From Streptosporangium lutulentum (GTDB taxonomy: Bacteria > Actinomycetota > Actinomycetes > Streptosporangiales > Streptosporangiaceae): a DNA stretch of 64,000 bases. The stretch covers positions 2,232,001 to 2,296,000 of the forward strand of contig NZ_JAUSQU010000001.1 of the NCBI RefSeq assembly GCF_030811455.1. Direction: 5' to 3'. The notes below the pieces were generated by a model. It searched no databases, was not told where the DNA came from, and saw nothing but the letters and a program-made list of their open reading frames with translations. The position numbers and the translations under genes are program-made. Below are positions 8,496 to 17,833 of the stretch, in pieces (the first letter of the stretch is position 1; every line of letters starts with the position of its first letter).

Positions 8496-9107
8496 TCAGT
8501 CCAGGGCGAACGACCCTGTGGCGATCTCGCCTGCCGGCTCGTACGTACCGATCATGACGCCGGTGGTGGAGACCGTGCTGTCGACGAGCTTCAGCCCGGA
8601 GGGAAGGGTGCCTTCCGGGAACAGGCGTTTGCCCGACCCGATGACGAGGGGGAAGACCCACAGGCGGTACCGGTCGACGAGGTTGTGGCGCAACAGCGTC
8701 TGGATCAGGTTCCCGCTGCCGTGAACCTGCAGCTCCGGCCCGTCCTCCTGCTTGAGCGCCGCGATGCCCTCGGCCACGTCTCCCTCGATCAGGACCGACC
8801 TGTTCCACTCCAGCGTGGGGCGACCCCGCGACGCGACGTACTTGGTGGCGTCGTTCAACGGCTTGGATCCGGCCTCCTCCGGGACGTGCGGCCAGTGCGC
8901 GGCGAAGATGTCGTAGGTCTTGCGCCCGAGGACGAGGTCGAACGGCTTGCCCATCACCTCGCCCATGACCTGGTTCATCCGGTCGTCCCAGTAGTTCACC
9001 GACCAGCCACCGTGGGTGAACCCGCCGGTGTCGTCCTCTCCGGGTCCGCCCGGTGCCTGCATGACCCCGTCGAGGGTCAAGAAGGTGTTCAGGATCAGTT
9101 TCCTCAT
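8496..9107 (-). CDS. RibD C-terminal/dihydrofolate-reductase-like protein
   Basis: The 203-residue product starts MRKLILNTFLTLDGVMQAPGG, the hallmark of the RibD_C/DHFR-fold family common in actinobacteria. The nucleotide-binding pattern continues with DLVLGRKTYDIFAAHWP and LQVHGSGNLIQTLLRH. These proteins are presumed NADPH-dependent reductases, but physiological substrates are rarely known. The ATG at 9107 is supported by homology beginning at that methionine, although the frame is open further upstream. It stands alone on the minus strand, about 190 bp downstream of the SRPBCC gene, and the two may be cotranscribed. Confidence 0.85.
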   Translation of the reverse strand: MRKLILNTFLTLDGVMQAPGGPGEDDTGGFTHGGWSVNYWDDRMNQVMGEVMGKPFDLVLGRKTYDIFAAHWPHVPEEAGSKPLNDATKYVASRGRPTLEWNRSVLIEGDVAEGIAALKQEDGPELQVHGSGNLIQTLLRHNLVDRYRLWVFPLVIGSGKRLFPEGTLPSGLKLVDSTVSTTGVMIGTYEPAGEIATGSFALD

Positions 9108-9297
9108 CTTCTGTGTCCTTTCGATCGGATCCGCTTCATGCGGATGGTGTTCCGGCACGGCACCGCGTCGTGCCGTGCCGCGGCGAACGCCGGGTACGGG
9201 CTCAAGGGCAGGTCCCGCTCCCGGTTCCGTGCCGGAGGCGAGTACCGGAACGAGCGGGTGCACGCCGGGTCGCCGCGGGCTGATCGGGACGGGCCGG

Positions 9298-10029
9298 TCA
9301 GCCGAAGCGTTCGGCCACCCAGCCGTCCCACGCGGCCTGCTCGTCGCGGCCCGCGAAGTTCTGGTGGCCGAGCACGAGGACGTCGCCGCGGTCGGTGCCG
9401 GAGTGGATGAACCGGTACAGGCCCTCGTCCGTCCGGACGCCCAGGTTGACCGGCAGGTTCGCGTAGTAGACGACCCCGGCGGAGCCGTCGGGAAGCCGGA
9501 CGGCGTCACCCTCGGCGACGTCCGGCGTGACGTCCAGCGACTCTGTGACGATCTTCCAGATGGTGTCCGGGCCGCCCGCTCCGGGCCGGAAGGCCGTGGT
9601 GACCGACGGGGTGCGGCCGGTGAAGTACGTGAGGTACTGCTTGAGAGTCTCCAGGTAGATGGGCCAGCCGGCCTTCATCGCCTCGAACTCGGTCTCCCAG
9701 TCGTCGCCGAGCATGCCGTTCTGCACGATGCGCAGCACGGTCGTGCCGCCGCCACGCCCCTCGATGAGGTACTCGATCGCCATGAACCGGCCGTCGGGGG
9801 CCTCGGCGCCGCGGGTCACGAGGCGGGTGCCCGGCTCGTAGGCGGTGATCGTGGCCTTCTCGGTGTGGCCCGGCATCGTGAGGTCGGCGGGACCGCCGAC
9901 GGACGTGCCGAGCTCGGTGCGTCCCATGAACCAGGAGTCGACGCCCGGCCCGGTCGCGATCGCGTCCCAGACCTGCTCGGGCGTGGCGCCGAACTCGATC
10001 TCCTGACTCAACTCGAACGGGTGCGTCAT
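9298..10029 (-). CDS. SRPBCC (AHSA1/START-like) domain protein
   Basis: The 243-residue protein begins MTHPFELSQEIEFGATPEQVWDAI, the first strand and helix of the Bet-v1/START fold used by AHSA1-like proteins. The conserved SWFMGRTE and ETEFEAMKAGWPIYLETLKQYL segments complete the N-terminal domain by about residue 155; a second weaker half follows. Such proteins bind small hydrophobic ligands and are usually encoded next to an ArsR regulator. Here the start codon overlaps the stop of the ArsR remnant (ATGA), so its translation was, and may still be, coupled to that ORF. Ligand unknown. Confidence 0.85.
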   Translation of the reverse strand: MTHPFELSQEIEFGATPEQVWDAIATGPGVDSWFMGRTELGTSVGGPADLTMPGHTEKATITAYEPGTRLVTRGAEAPDGRFMAIEYLIEGRGGGTTVLRIVQNGMLGDDWETEFEAMKAGWPIYLETLKQYLTYFTGRTPSVTTAFRPGAGGPDTIWKIVTESLDVTPDVAEGDAVRLPDGSAGVVYYANLPVNLGVRTDEGLYRFIHSGTDRGDVLVLGHQNFAGRDEQAAWDGWVAERFG

Positions 10030-10127
10030 CGGGTTTCCTTCGTGCTCGGGTGGACGGCGGCGACGATTCGGTGGTCGCGGCCGTGCTGGGCGGCGGCCGG
10101 GTCCTCGATCACGGCGACTTCCTGCAT
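10026..10127 (-). pseudogene. Internally deleted ArsR-family regulator (33-codon remnant)
   Basis: An ATG at 10127 opens a 33-codon frame that starts MQEVAVIEDPAAA, the N-terminus I recognise from winged-helix ArsR regulators encoded in front of SRPBCC genes in actinomycetes. The frame then reads QHGRDHRIVAAVHPSTKETR and stops, overlapping the SRPBCC ATG. The helix-turn-helix, about 150 or more residues, is absent, while the promoter, start and coupled stop survive. The simplest reading is an in-frame internal deletion that kept translational coupling. Alternatively it is a genuine short leader ORF. Confidence 0.55.
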
Positions 10128-10133
10128 GCCCAG

Positions 10134-10163
10134 AGATTAGCGCCCGACAAATTTTTTTGTCAA
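10134..10163 (-). promoter_or_regulatory. Strong promoter and operator-like palindrome for a leaderless transcript
   Basis: On the minus strand TTGACA (10158-10163) is followed after 18 bp by TAATCT (10134-10139). The ATG at 10127 lies at the expected transcription start, so the message is probably leaderless. A palindrome GACAAA-N4-TTTGTC (10146-10161) overlaps the -35 region and is a plausible ArsR operator. A second inverted repeat, GCGCCGA and TCGGCGC, lies just upstream at 10193-10212. Confidence 0.65.
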
Positions 10164-10308
10164 GGAAGAGTTGGTTATCGGTACTCCGCGATGCGCCGAC
10201 ATATATCGGCGCGGCGTCGAACGACACGGCTCCGGAGAGGACCGGCCGACCCCAGCGGACGTGCGTACCGGTGCGTGGTGATCTCGGGGGCGGCTGCGGA
10301 AGTACAAA

Positions 10309-10352
10309 GCCGGACAGGCCGGAGCGGTATGGGCCGCTCCGGCCTGTCCGGC
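10309..10352 (-). terminator. Perfect 19-bp hairpin downstream of the secreted-protein gene
   Basis: GCCGGACAGGCCGGAGCGG at 10309-10327 pairs exactly with 10334-10352 around a six-base loop. It follows the stop of the minus-strand gene at 10382 by about 30 bp and precedes the SRPBCC promoter, so it separates the two units. Confidence 0.8.
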
Positions 10353-10381
10353 CTGCTTGCTAGGGGAGGATCAGAGGTTCA

Positions 10382-11056
10382 CTACTTCGGTTGCACGCAG
10401 AAGCGTCCACCGCATCCGCCGATGCCGCCGCCGGGCGAGCGGGGGGCGAGGTCCTCATACCGGATGACGTTGCCGTTGGGCATGACGATGTCGGTGGCGG
10501 CGGTGTCGCCGTTGCTCGCGAAGATGTCCTCGTAGATCTCCCAGACCTTCTTGGCGAAACCGAAGACCTGGCCCCAGTCGACGCCGTTGTTCCAGTGAAC
10601 GATCTGCACGGCGTAGGTGCGGAGGGCGAGGTCCGGTGTCACCTGGCCGGTCCAGTTCTCGGTGCGGCTGGAGTAGCCGAAGGCGGTGCCGTTGACGCCC
10701 CAGCAGTCGCCGCCCACCGTGGCCAGGGCGCCGCCGTCGCGGTCCATGAGGATGGCCTTGGCGCACAGGCGCACGCCGGTGAGCCACACGCCCGACTGCA
10801 CGGTCGAGGTCCCCTTGACGCTGCCGTCGTCGTAGACCTCCGCCCTGGTGTCGATGGTCTTGTTCTGGTTGTTGGCGTGCCAGGAATGCTTGCTGTTCTG
10901 CGCCACCAGCGTGGCCGCGTGCGCCGACGGCGCGACCAGACCCAGCCCGGCGAATGCCGTCACCATCACCAGCAGGCCGCCGAACAGTCTCCTGGCCATC
11001 GCCTTCACATCCCGGCGAAAGCCCGGAACGTCGTTTCTGAGAGCGGGGGATCGCAT
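10382..11056 (-). CDS. Secreted hypothetical protein
   Basis: The 224-residue product has a signal peptide: a positively charged start with RR before the hydrophobic LFGGLLVMVTAFAGLGLV and an APSAHA-A cleavage site near residue 48. The mature part is rich in tryptophan, asparagine and glycine and has cysteines in pairs (RLCAKA with GDCWG; GGCGGRFC at the end), so it is probably a small disulphide-stabilised exoprotein. GGAG stands five bases before the ATG at 11056; an internal ATG at 10999 would give a shorter signal peptide. I do not recognise a family. It is followed by a strong terminator and stands alone. Confidence 0.75.
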   Translation of the reverse strand: MRSPALRNDVPGFRRDVKAMARRLFGGLLVMVTAFAGLGLVAPSAHAATLVAQNSKHSWHANNQNKTIDTRAEVYDDGSVKGTSTVQSGVWLTGVRLCAKAILMDRDGGALATVGGDCWGVNGTAFGYSSRTENWTGQVTPDLALRTYAVQIVHWNNGVDWGQVFGFAKKVWEIYEDIFASNGDTAATDIVMPNGNVIRYEDLAPRSPGGGIGGCGGRFCVQPK

Positions 11057-11296
11057 GCTTTCTCCATTGCCTTGGGATCGACCCCCTCACTATCAAGCTT
11101 CGTATTTCACCAGCTCAATGAGGGAAATTACGTACGTGTCGCCAAACCGGCGATCGTGTGGCAGTTCTCCGCGAACCTCGGCCCGGATGTCTGTCAGCAC
11201 TCACCGTAGATCGGGATGACGGACCGGTTCCCGCGCATACGAACCCGCGAGATCCGGCAGGCGGCCGCCTCCGGTGGCCGAGATGGATCGCGGCGT

Positions 11297-12094
11297 TCAC
11301 CCGGCCGGCGTCAGATCTGGACGGGCGTGGCCCGTGGACGCGCCGAAGACGCGCAACGAGGCTTCGGTGCGGTTGCTCACGCCGAGCTTGGCGTAGATGT
11401 TCCCGAGGTGTTTCTCCACCGTGCGAACGCTGATCCGCAGGACCTGTGCCGCCTGCGCGCTGGTGCGGCCGTTGGCGACGAGCCAGAGCACATCGGACTC
11501 GCGTGGGGTGAGGCCCGGACCGCCGATGGGCGTCGGCCCTTCCCCGCCCGACTCCGAGATCAGCAGGGCCGCGCTGCCGTGATGCCGGAACAGCCGCACG
11601 GTGAGACGGCGGGACCCGTGCGCCGTCGTGTAAGGCTGCGACGGCCGGCCCGGGAGAGGGACGCGGAGCTGCTCGGCCAGCCAGGCGTTCAGCTCATCGG
11701 GCAGCACGTCGCCTTCTCGCGCGGATATCCGGAAATACGTCGCCAGCAGCAGCCGCGCCGCTCTGTTGACGACCCGGACCTTGCCCATCGGACCGATCAG
11801 CACCACCCCGTACGCGGTGTCGTCGATCCCGTCCAGCGCGGCCAGCGCGGCTTCGAACCAGGAATGGGCCGCCGAGGCCGCGGACAGGTGAGCCGGATAC
11901 GGCTGAGTGATCGTCACCGGCCTCTGCCCGGCATCGGTGAGGTCGTGGCCGCCGGCCGACGGGACAGATCGTCCGAAGCCGGAGACCCGGCTTCGCCCGG
12001 TGCGCGGAGTGGTTGGGTGGGATCGGTTTCGCGTAGCCCTGACACTCGGCAAGGCTACGACAGGGTGATCTTTAGCTATCATACGTAATTTCAC
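11297..12094 (-). CDS. LuxR-family regulator with a PAS-like sensor region
   Basis: The 265-residue product ends in a LuxR/NarL DNA-binding domain (LTPRESDVLWLVANGRTSAQ then VRTVEKHLGNIYAKLGVSNR, residues about 195-255). Before it lies a region (AYGVVLIGPMGKVRVVNRAARLLL) typical of a degenerate PAS domain. No receiver domain is present. The GTG at 12094 has no clear ribosome site, and the first 60 residues look non-conserved, so the true start may be further in, for example the GTG before TITQPYP. It is divergent from the secreted SGNH hydrolase and could control it. Confidence 0.75.
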   Translation of the reverse strand: MKLRMIAKDHPVVALPSVRATRNRSHPTTPRTGRSRVSGFGRSVPSAGGHDLTDAGQRPVTITQPYPAHLSAASAAHSWFEAALAALDGIDDTAYGVVLIGPMGKVRVVNRAARLLLATYFRISAREGDVLPDELNAWLAEQLRVPLPGRPSQPYTTAHGSRRLTVRLFRHHGSAALLISESGGEGPTPIGGPGLTPRESDVLWLVANGRTSAQAAQVLRISVRTVEKHLGNIYAKLGVSNRTEASLRVFGASTGHARPDLTPAG

Positions 12095-12304
12095 TGATTA
12101 TCAGGTGCGAGCGAAATACACCTGAGTCAGAGACCTGGACTCGCACCCGCCCGGCTGAACTCCTGGTCGGAGACCACCGGCCGACCGCCTCCGGTGTGAA
12201 CGTTTCACGACCGCGGAGGGCCGCGCGCCAGGTACGGAGGCCACCGTACGGGGGCGTGGGCGAACGGCGTTGACCACGTGATCGCGAGTACGTACGTTGC
12301 CGCT

Positions 12305-12335
12305 GAAACATTCGGTGATCAGGGCCGAATGTTTC
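12305..12335 (+). promoter_or_regulatory. Operator-like inverted repeat in front of the SGNH hydrolase gene
   Basis: GAAACATTCGG (12305-12315) and its exact complement CCGAATGTTTC (12325-12335) are separated by nine bases that contain TGATCA. The element lies 42 bp before the SGNH hydrolase start, in the divergent region shared with the luxR gene. Eleven-base arms with a centre-to-centre distance of about two turns suit a dimeric regulator. Confidence 0.55.
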
Positions 12336-12376
12336 GGAACGGATCCGTCAACAGCCCTGCCGATGGGAGATTCCCG

Positions 12377-13846
12377 ATGAGGCGCTTCGTGTCCGTGGTG
12401 CTTGCGGTGTGGCGTGAGGCCCGCCACCGAGACCGGCGTCGTGCGCCGAGCCGGTCCGTGCCGGTCGCCGGAGGGCCGTACGCGCAGGGCACGACCTCTA
12501 TCCTCAGGGTGGCGGCCGTGGTGGCCGTCGCGGTCGCCGTCACCGCGGCGTCGCCCGCGCTCGGTGCCATGGGCGCGCGGAGCGGCGAGGGGACGCCCGG
12601 CCCCGTCGCGGGAAAGGTGACGCCCAAGATGGACGGGCACTGGGTCAACACCTGGGTGTCGATGCCGCAGCTGACCGAGCCGGGCAACATGCCGCCGGCC
12701 CCGTTCACCCAGGACGACCTGGTGCTGGCCGACAGCACGCTGCGGCAGACCGTTCGCACGTCCGTCGGCGGGCGGCAGATGCGGCTGCGCTTCTCCAACG
12801 CCTTCGGCGGCACGGCACTGCCCATCACCCGGGTGTCGGTGGCGCTCCCTGCCGGTGGCCAGGCCGGCGTCAGCGCCATCAAGGCCGGCACCTCCCGGCC
12901 GGTGACCTTCCACGGGAAGCCCTCGGTGGTCATACCGGTCGGGGCGCAGGCCGTCTCCGACCCGCTGAACTTCGAGCTGGCCCCCGGCTCCAACCTCACG
13001 GTGACGATCTATCTGGCCGAGGGGCAGAAGTCCGTCGACATCACCTCCCACCCCGGCTCCCGGACCACCTCGTACATGGTGGCCGGTGACCACGTCGACG
13101 CCGAGGACCTGCCCGGAGCCACCTCCACCGCTCACTGGTACTTCCTCAGCGGACTGGAGACGTGGTCCAAACGCACCACCGCGGGGGTCGCCATCGTCGG
13201 CGACTCGCTCACCGACGGCAGAGGCTCCACCACGAACGGCAACGACCGCTGGCCGGACCGGCTGCTCGACCGGTTGCAGGCCCACCCCGGCACCGGTGAC
13301 ATCGCGATCCTCAACCAGGCGGCCGGCGGGAACCGGGTGCTCAACGACGGCCTGGGTCCCAACGCCCTCGCACGGCTCGACCGCGACGTCTTCGCGCAGA
13401 GCGGGGTGAAGTGGCAGATCGTCTTCGAAGGCGTCAACGACCTCGGCACGGCCGAGGCCACCGAGGCCGCCCAGAAGCAGGTCGCGGCCGACCTGATCGC
13501 CGCCTACGACCAGATGATCATCCGGGCCCACGCCCACGGCATCCGCGTGTACGGTGCGACGCTGACGCCGTTCGGGGCCAACGAGATGTACGACGACGCC
13601 CAGGGATACCGGGAGGCGGCCCGGCAGACGGTCAACCAGTGGATCCGCACCAGCCGCCGGTTCGACGCGGTGATCGACTTCGATCGGGCGGCCCGCGACC
13701 CGGCCGACCTCCGGCGGTTGCTGCCCGCCTACGACGGCGGAGACCACCTGCACCTCAACCCGGCCGGCTACAAGGCGCTCGCCGACGCCGTCCCGGCCCG
13801 GCTGTTCCGCGACGAGCCGCTTCCGCGGGGGTTCGGCTTCGATTAG
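12377..13846 (+). CDS. Secreted SGNH/GDSL-family hydrolase
   Basis: The 489-residue protein carries the SGNH blocks GDSLTDGRGS (about residue 275, catalytic serine), a glycine and asparagine block (GGNRVL, GVNDLG) and DHLHLNP near residue 458 with the catalytic Asp-His pair. An N-terminal hydrophobic segment (VAAVVAVAVAVTAASPALGA, residues about 45-64) after a long basic stretch indicates export. The region between them is the beta-rich domain usual in actinobacterial secreted GDSL esterases. GGGAGA six bases before ATG 12377 fixes the start, although the frame is open upstream. Likely role: deacylation of a polysaccharide or lipid ester outside the cell. Confidence 0.88.
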   Translation: MRRFVSVVLAVWREARHRDRRRAPSRSVPVAGGPYAQGTTSILRVAAVVAVAVAVTAASPALGAMGARSGEGTPGPVAGKVTPKMDGHWVNTWVSMPQLTEPGNMPPAPFTQDDLVLADSTLRQTVRTSVGGRQMRLRFSNAFGGTALPITRVSVALPAGGQAGVSAIKAGTSRPVTFHGKPSVVIPVGAQAVSDPLNFELAPGSNLTVTIYLAEGQKSVDITSHPGSRTTSYMVAGDHVDAEDLPGATSTAHWYFLSGLETWSKRTTAGVAIVGDSLTDGRGSTTNGNDRWPDRLLDRLQAHPGTGDIAILNQAAGGNRVLNDGLGPNALARLDRDVFAQSGVKWQIVFEGVNDLGTAEATEAAQKQVAADLIAAYDQMIIRAHAHGIRVYGATLTPFGANEMYDDAQGYREAARQTVNQWIRTSRRFDAVIDFDRAARDPADLRRLLPAYDGGDHLHLNPAGYKALADAVPARLFRDEPLPRGFGFD

Positions 13847-14030
13847 ACGAGTCGTCACGAGGCCACGCGTACCGGTCGCACCCGGTGGCGTGGCCGGGCG
13901 GATTCCGCTCGGGCGGTGGGCTCAGGGGACCGTTCCGGCGGGCGGGGGGACGGTCACGGGTGATGCTGGTTGAATGATCACGTCATCGACCGCCGAAGGC
14001 CGTCACGCCGGGCATTCCAGAAAGGTCCAC

Positions 14031-16778
14031 ATGGTGATCAAGGGGCGGGACGAGGAGCGTGCGGCACTCGAACACCTCATCGCGGAGATGCGCGCGGGCG
14101 TCAGCGGGGTCCTCGTGCTCCGGGGTGAGGCCGGTATCGGCAAGAGCACCCTGCTCGACCATGCCACCCTGGTCGCGGGCCGGGCCGGGGGCGTGTCCGT
14201 CCTGCGGGTGACCGGAGTCGAGTCGGAGGCCGACTTCCCGTACGCCGCGCTGCACCGGCTGCTCATTCCCCTCCTGAAGGAGCCGAACGGGCTGCCGCCC
14301 TCCCAGGAACGGGCACTGCGGGTCGTGTGCGGCCTGGAGGAGGGACCGGTCGCCGACCGTTTCCTGGTCGGGCTGGCGACGCTGACGCTGCTGGCGGAGG
14401 CCGCCACGCGGGAGCCGCTGCTGTGTTGCGTGGACGACGCCCAATGGCTCGACCGGGAGTCGCTTCACGTGCTGACCTTCGTCGGCCGCAGGGTCCACGC
14501 CGAGGGGATCGGCCTGCTGTTCGCCGTTCGCGAGGGCGGCACCGGCCTGGAGGACCTGCCGGTCACCGAGATCACCGGTCTGGAGGAGCGGCACGCACTC
14601 GAACTCCTGCGTTCGGTGGCGACCGGCCCGCTCGACACCCGCGTCGCCGTACGCATCGTCGCCGCGACCACCGGGAACCCGCTGGCGTTGATCGACCTCG
14701 GCCGGGAGCTGTCGTCCGATCAGCTGCTGGGCGGCATGTCGCTGCCCGACCCGCTGCCCGTGGGCGAGCGGCTGCAGGATCACTATCTCCGGCAGGTGCG
14801 AGGGCTGCCTCGGGAGACGCGGACATGGCTGCTGCTCGCCGCCGCCGAACCGGGTGGCGACCTCGGCCACATCGGACGGGCCGCCGAGTCGCTGGGGATC
14901 GAGCCCGAGGCCAGCGGCCCGGCCGAGGACCTGCGGCTGCTGACGCTGCGGGCCACCGCCGGCTTCCGGCACCCGCTGATCCGTTCCGCCGTGTACGGCG
15001 GCGCCACGAGCGTGGAGCGGCGACGCGTCCACACCGCACTGGCCGCGGCCACCTCCCGGCCCGCCGACGCCGACCGGCGGGCCTGGCACCTGGCCGCCGC
15101 CGCGGTGGAACCCGACGAAGGCGTCGCCGCCGAGCTCGAACACTCCGCGGACCAGGCCGGCGGACGCGGCGGCTACGCGGCCCGCGTCACCTTCCTGAGC
15201 CGGGCGGCCGAGCTGACGCCCGAAGGCCCCCGCCGCGTCGAACGAACGCTGGCGGCGGCCGAGGCCGCCTTCACCGCGGGAGCGCCGCTGCAGGCGCAGA
15301 CCCTGCTGGACGGCATCGACGCCGCGACGATCGACGACATCGGCCGGGGCCGGGCACTGGTGGTGCGCGCGGGCGCGCTGATGGCGCTGGGCGGTGAGGG
15401 AGCGTTCGCGCAGGCGCCCCTCCTCTGTCTGAACGCCGCGCTCGCCTTCGGCGAGAAGGCGCCGGACCTGGCCCGTGACGCTCTGCTGGACGCGGTCGAG
15501 CACACCATCCGCGCCGAGCACCTGATCCGGGACACGACGCCGGCCGAGATCGCCCGGGCCGCCGAGGACCTTCTGGCGCGCACGGACACCCCGACCGTGC
15601 GCGACCTGATACTGCGCGCCTTCGCCGTGCTGGTCACCGACGGCTATGAGCAGGCCGTTCCCCACCTGCGGCGGGCCTCGCGGGCGCTGCTGGACCCCGA
15701 GACCTCCGAAGAGCACGTCCTGCGCCGCTACACCGGGGTTGTCACGATGTCCATGCTGCTGTGGGAGGAGGACCTGCACAACGGCATCATCGACCGGGCG
15801 GCCGGCATCGCCCGCAGGACCGGTGCCCTGTGGCGCCTGGACACCGCCCTGTACTGCGCGGCGATGTCCCAGACCAACCTCGGCGAGCTGGTCGCGGCCG
15901 ACGGCCTGCTGCTGGAGGGCCACCAGATCCGCTCGGCGATCGGTGCGACCGACGAGGTGTGGGCGATCTACCGGCATCCCGAGCTGCTCGCCTGGCACGC
16001 CGAGATCGACGGCCTCCCCGAGATCCTGCAGGGGTCGATGCAGGCGGCCAACTGGCTGGGCGTCGGCGCCGTCGAGTCGATCGGGCGCATCGGCCTGGTG
16101 GTCCTGGCGTTGGGCCGGGGCGACTACGCGCAGGCCCGTACGCTCGCCCACGACCTGATCGAGTCCGACACGATGGGTGTGCACTCCCGGGTGCTTCCAC
16201 ACCTGGTCGAGGCGGCCGTGCGCTCGGGCGACCGCGTACTGGCGACGGCGACGCTGCACACGCTGGAGTCCCGGGCGAGGGTGGCAGGCAACCCGTGGGC
16301 GCTGGGCCTGCTGGCGCGCTCGCAGGCCCTGCTCGCCTCCGCGGACCACGCCGAGCCGCTCTACCGTCAGGCGATCGACCTGCTCTCCGGGACGCGGGCG
16401 CGCTCGGACCTCGCCCGCGCCCACCTGGTGTACGGCGAGTGGCTGCGGCGGCAGAAGCGCCGCAGGGACGCCCGTGACCAGTTGCGCACCGCCTTGGCGA
16501 TGTTCGAGCGGATGCGGGCCGCCGGATTCGCGGCGCGAGCCGCCCAGGAGTTGTCGGCGACGGGGGAGACCGCCCGGCGCGGGACGGCCGACACGGTGAC
16601 CGTCCTCACCCCGCAGGAGCTCACGATCGCCAGACTGGCCAGAGGCGGCGCGACCAATTCCGAGATCTCCGCCCAGCTGTTCATCAGTGTCAGCACCGTC
16701 GAGTATCACCTGCGGAAGATCTTCCGCAGGCTCGGCGTCACCTCGCGGCGGCACCTCGGCCGATCCCTCCCCGACTGA
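14031..16778 (+). CDS. LAL-type (large ATP-binding) LuxR-family regulator
   Basis: The 915-residue protein starts with an AAA/STAND ATPase: Walker [14 protein letters not shown] near residue 35 and Walker [13 protein letters not shown] near 145. About 450 residues of helical, TPR-like repeats follow, then a LuxR DNA-binding domain at the extreme C-terminus ([35 protein letters not shown]). AAAGG before the ATG at 14031 supports this start over an in-frame ATG at 13974. The family (MalT-like, LAL) usually activates secondary metabolism or sugar use in response to a ligand. No obvious target operon adjoins, unless it is the racemase gene downstream. Confidence 0.9.
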   Translation: MVIKGRDEERAALEHLIAEMRAGVSGVLVLRGEAGIGKSTLLDHATLVAGRAGGVSVLRVTGVESEADFPYAALHRLLIPLLKEPNGLPPSQERALRVVCGLEEGPVADRFLVGLATLTLLAEAATREPLLCCVDDAQWLDRESLHVLTFVGRRVHAEGIGLLFAVREGGTGLEDLPVTEITGLEERHALELLRSVATGPLDTRVAVRIVAATTGNPLALIDLGRELSSDQLLGGMSLPDPLPVGERLQDHYLRQVRGLPRETRTWLLLAAAEPGGDLGHIGRAAESLGIEPEASGPAEDLRLLTLRATAGFRHPLIRSAVYGGATSVERRRVHTALAAATSRPADADRRAWHLAAAAVEPDEGVAAELEHSADQAGGRGGYAARVTFLSRAAELTPEGPRRVERTLAAAEAAFTAGAPLQAQTLLDGIDAATIDDIGRGRALVVRAGALMALGGEGAFAQAPLLCLNAALAFGEKAPDLARDALLDAVEHTIRAEHLIRDTTPAEIARAAEDLLARTDTPTVRDLILRAFAVLVTDGYEQAVPHLRRASRALLDPETSEEHVLRRYTGVVTMSMLLWEEDLHNGIIDRAAGIARRTGALWRLDTALYCAAMSQTNLGELVAADGLLLEGHQIRSAIGATDEVWAIYRHPELLAWHAEIDGLPEILQGSMQAANWLGVGAVESIGRIGLVVLALGRGDYAQARTLAHDLIESDTMGVHSRVLPHLVEAAVRSGDRVLATATLHTLESRARVAGNPWALGLLARSQALLASADHAEPLYRQAIDLLSGTRARSDLARAHLVYGEWLRRQKRRRDARDQLRTALAMFERMRAAGFAARAAQELSATGETARRGTADTVTVLTPQELTIARLARGGATNSEISAQLFISVSTVEYHLRKIFRRLGVTSRRHLGRSLPD

Positions 16779-16805
16779 TCGCGGTGACGACCACGCGCAG
16801 GTCCG

Positions 16806-16825
16806 GGGCCGGGCCGGGCCGGGCC
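16806..16825. repeat. Four tandem GGGCC units
   Basis: GGGCC occurs four times in direct tandem, followed by GGACC. The tract lies in the 122-bp gap after the LAL regulator, next to a 7-bp hairpin at 16860-16877. It may assist termination; slippage is also possible. Confidence 0.6.
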
Positions 16826-16900
16826 GGACCCGGCTCGCCCGTCCGCGCCCGGACCCGGTACCCGGCCGAGGCCGGGTGACGAACCGATAGGTTGAACCGC

Positions 16901-17713
16901 ATGGCTGTTGCGTTGATCGACTCCGGGCTGGGACTTCTCCCGACGGCAGGATGGCTTCGGTATCTCCGTCCCGACCTCGACCTCGTGCTGTGCCTGGATC
17001 CCGAGGGCATGCCGTGGGGGCCTCGCAGTGAGGCGTCGATCACCGAACGGGTCCTGGCGGCGGCGAAGGCGGTCGCCGAGATGGAGCTCGACGCCATCGT
17101 GGTTCCGTGCAACACCGCGAGCGTCACGGCTCTGGACGCGCTGCGGGCGATGTTCGAGCCCGGCGTGCCGGTGGTGGGAACGGTGCCCGCGGTGAAACCG
17201 GCGGCCGCCACCGGTGAGCCGTTCGCCGTGTGGGCCACCGCCGCGACCACCGCGAGCGACTACCAAGCGCGCCTGATCGACGCCTTCGCCAACGGGCGAC
17301 CCGTCGAACGGGTGGCATGCCTCGGGCTCGCCGAGGCGGTGGAGCGCGGAGACCTCGAAGCGGCGCGCGAGGCCATCGCCGACGCGGCGAAGCGAACGCC
17401 CGGGCACTGCACGGGGGTGGTCCTCGGGTGCACCCACTACCCGCTGGTCAGTGCGGAGATCGCGGCCAGTATGCCCGGCGTCGCCAATCTCTACGACAGC
17501 GCCGAGGCGGTGGCCCGCCAGACCTTGAGGCGTCTGAACCTGCCCGAGCGATCCGACACCGGTCTCGGCGCGGTCGAGGTCCTGCTCAGTGGCAGGGCCG
17601 GGACGCTTCCCGCGAGCGCGCACGTTTTCCCTCTCGGCCGCGCCATCGCCTCGGGTGAACGGATCACCCGTGACCTCCTGCCGGAGGCGACCTCCCGCAC
17701 GCCCGGTCACTGA
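16901..17713 (+). CDS. Glutamate racemase-like (Asp/Glu racemase superfamily) protein
   Basis: The 270-residue product has both cysteine motifs of cofactor-independent glutamate racemases: VPCNTAS near residue 71 and LGCTHYPL near 180. These provide the two catalytic thiols that would interconvert L- and D-glutamate for peptidoglycan. The N-terminal DSGLG matches the substrate-binding aspartate segment. Spacing and length are normal. The gene is not next to rnz/rph-type neighbours where the housekeeping murI usually lies, so this may be a second racemase. An in-frame TTG nine bases upstream is an alternative start. Confidence 0.82.
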   Translation: MAVALIDSGLGLLPTAGWLRYLRPDLDLVLCLDPEGMPWGPRSEASITERVLAAAKAVAEMELDAIVVPCNTASVTALDALRAMFEPGVPVVGTVPAVKPAAATGEPFAVWATAATTASDYQARLIDAFANGRPVERVACLGLAEAVERGDLEAAREAIADAAKRTPGHCTGVVLGCTHYPLVSAEIAASMPGVANLYDSAEAVARQTLRRLNLPERSDTGLGAVEVLLSGRAGTLPASAHVFPLGRAIASGERITRDLLPEATSRTPGH

Positions 17714-17792
17714 TCGTCGCTCCCCGCATGCCGTGCACCCCATCGGACGCCCCGTAAGGATGTCGGCGATGTCCGCTTTATCCGACTGTGAC

Positions 17793-17822
17793 TTGACGTC
17801 GAACGCGTCCAGCCGGTTACAT
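17793..17822 (+). promoter_or_regulatory. Promoter of the lacI-ABC-ARH operon
   Basis: TTGACG (17793-17798) and TTACAT (17817-17822) are separated by 18 bp. Transcription would start near 17829, just before the first LacI-type operator. The placement predicts repression by roadblock or exclusion of polymerase and autoregulation of lacI together with the whole operon. Confidence 0.6.
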
Positions 17823-17833
17823 TCCCTCATCCC

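Noticed and set aside
13983-16754. A 923-codon open frame antisense to the LAL regulator
   Set aside because: Low-complexity glutamine-, glycine- and arginine-rich translation without start signals, an expected shadow of GC-biased codons.
16806-16825. Possible CRISPR-like or VNTR array
   Set aside because: Only four 5-bp units without spacers; no CRISPR array or cas gene exists in the window.
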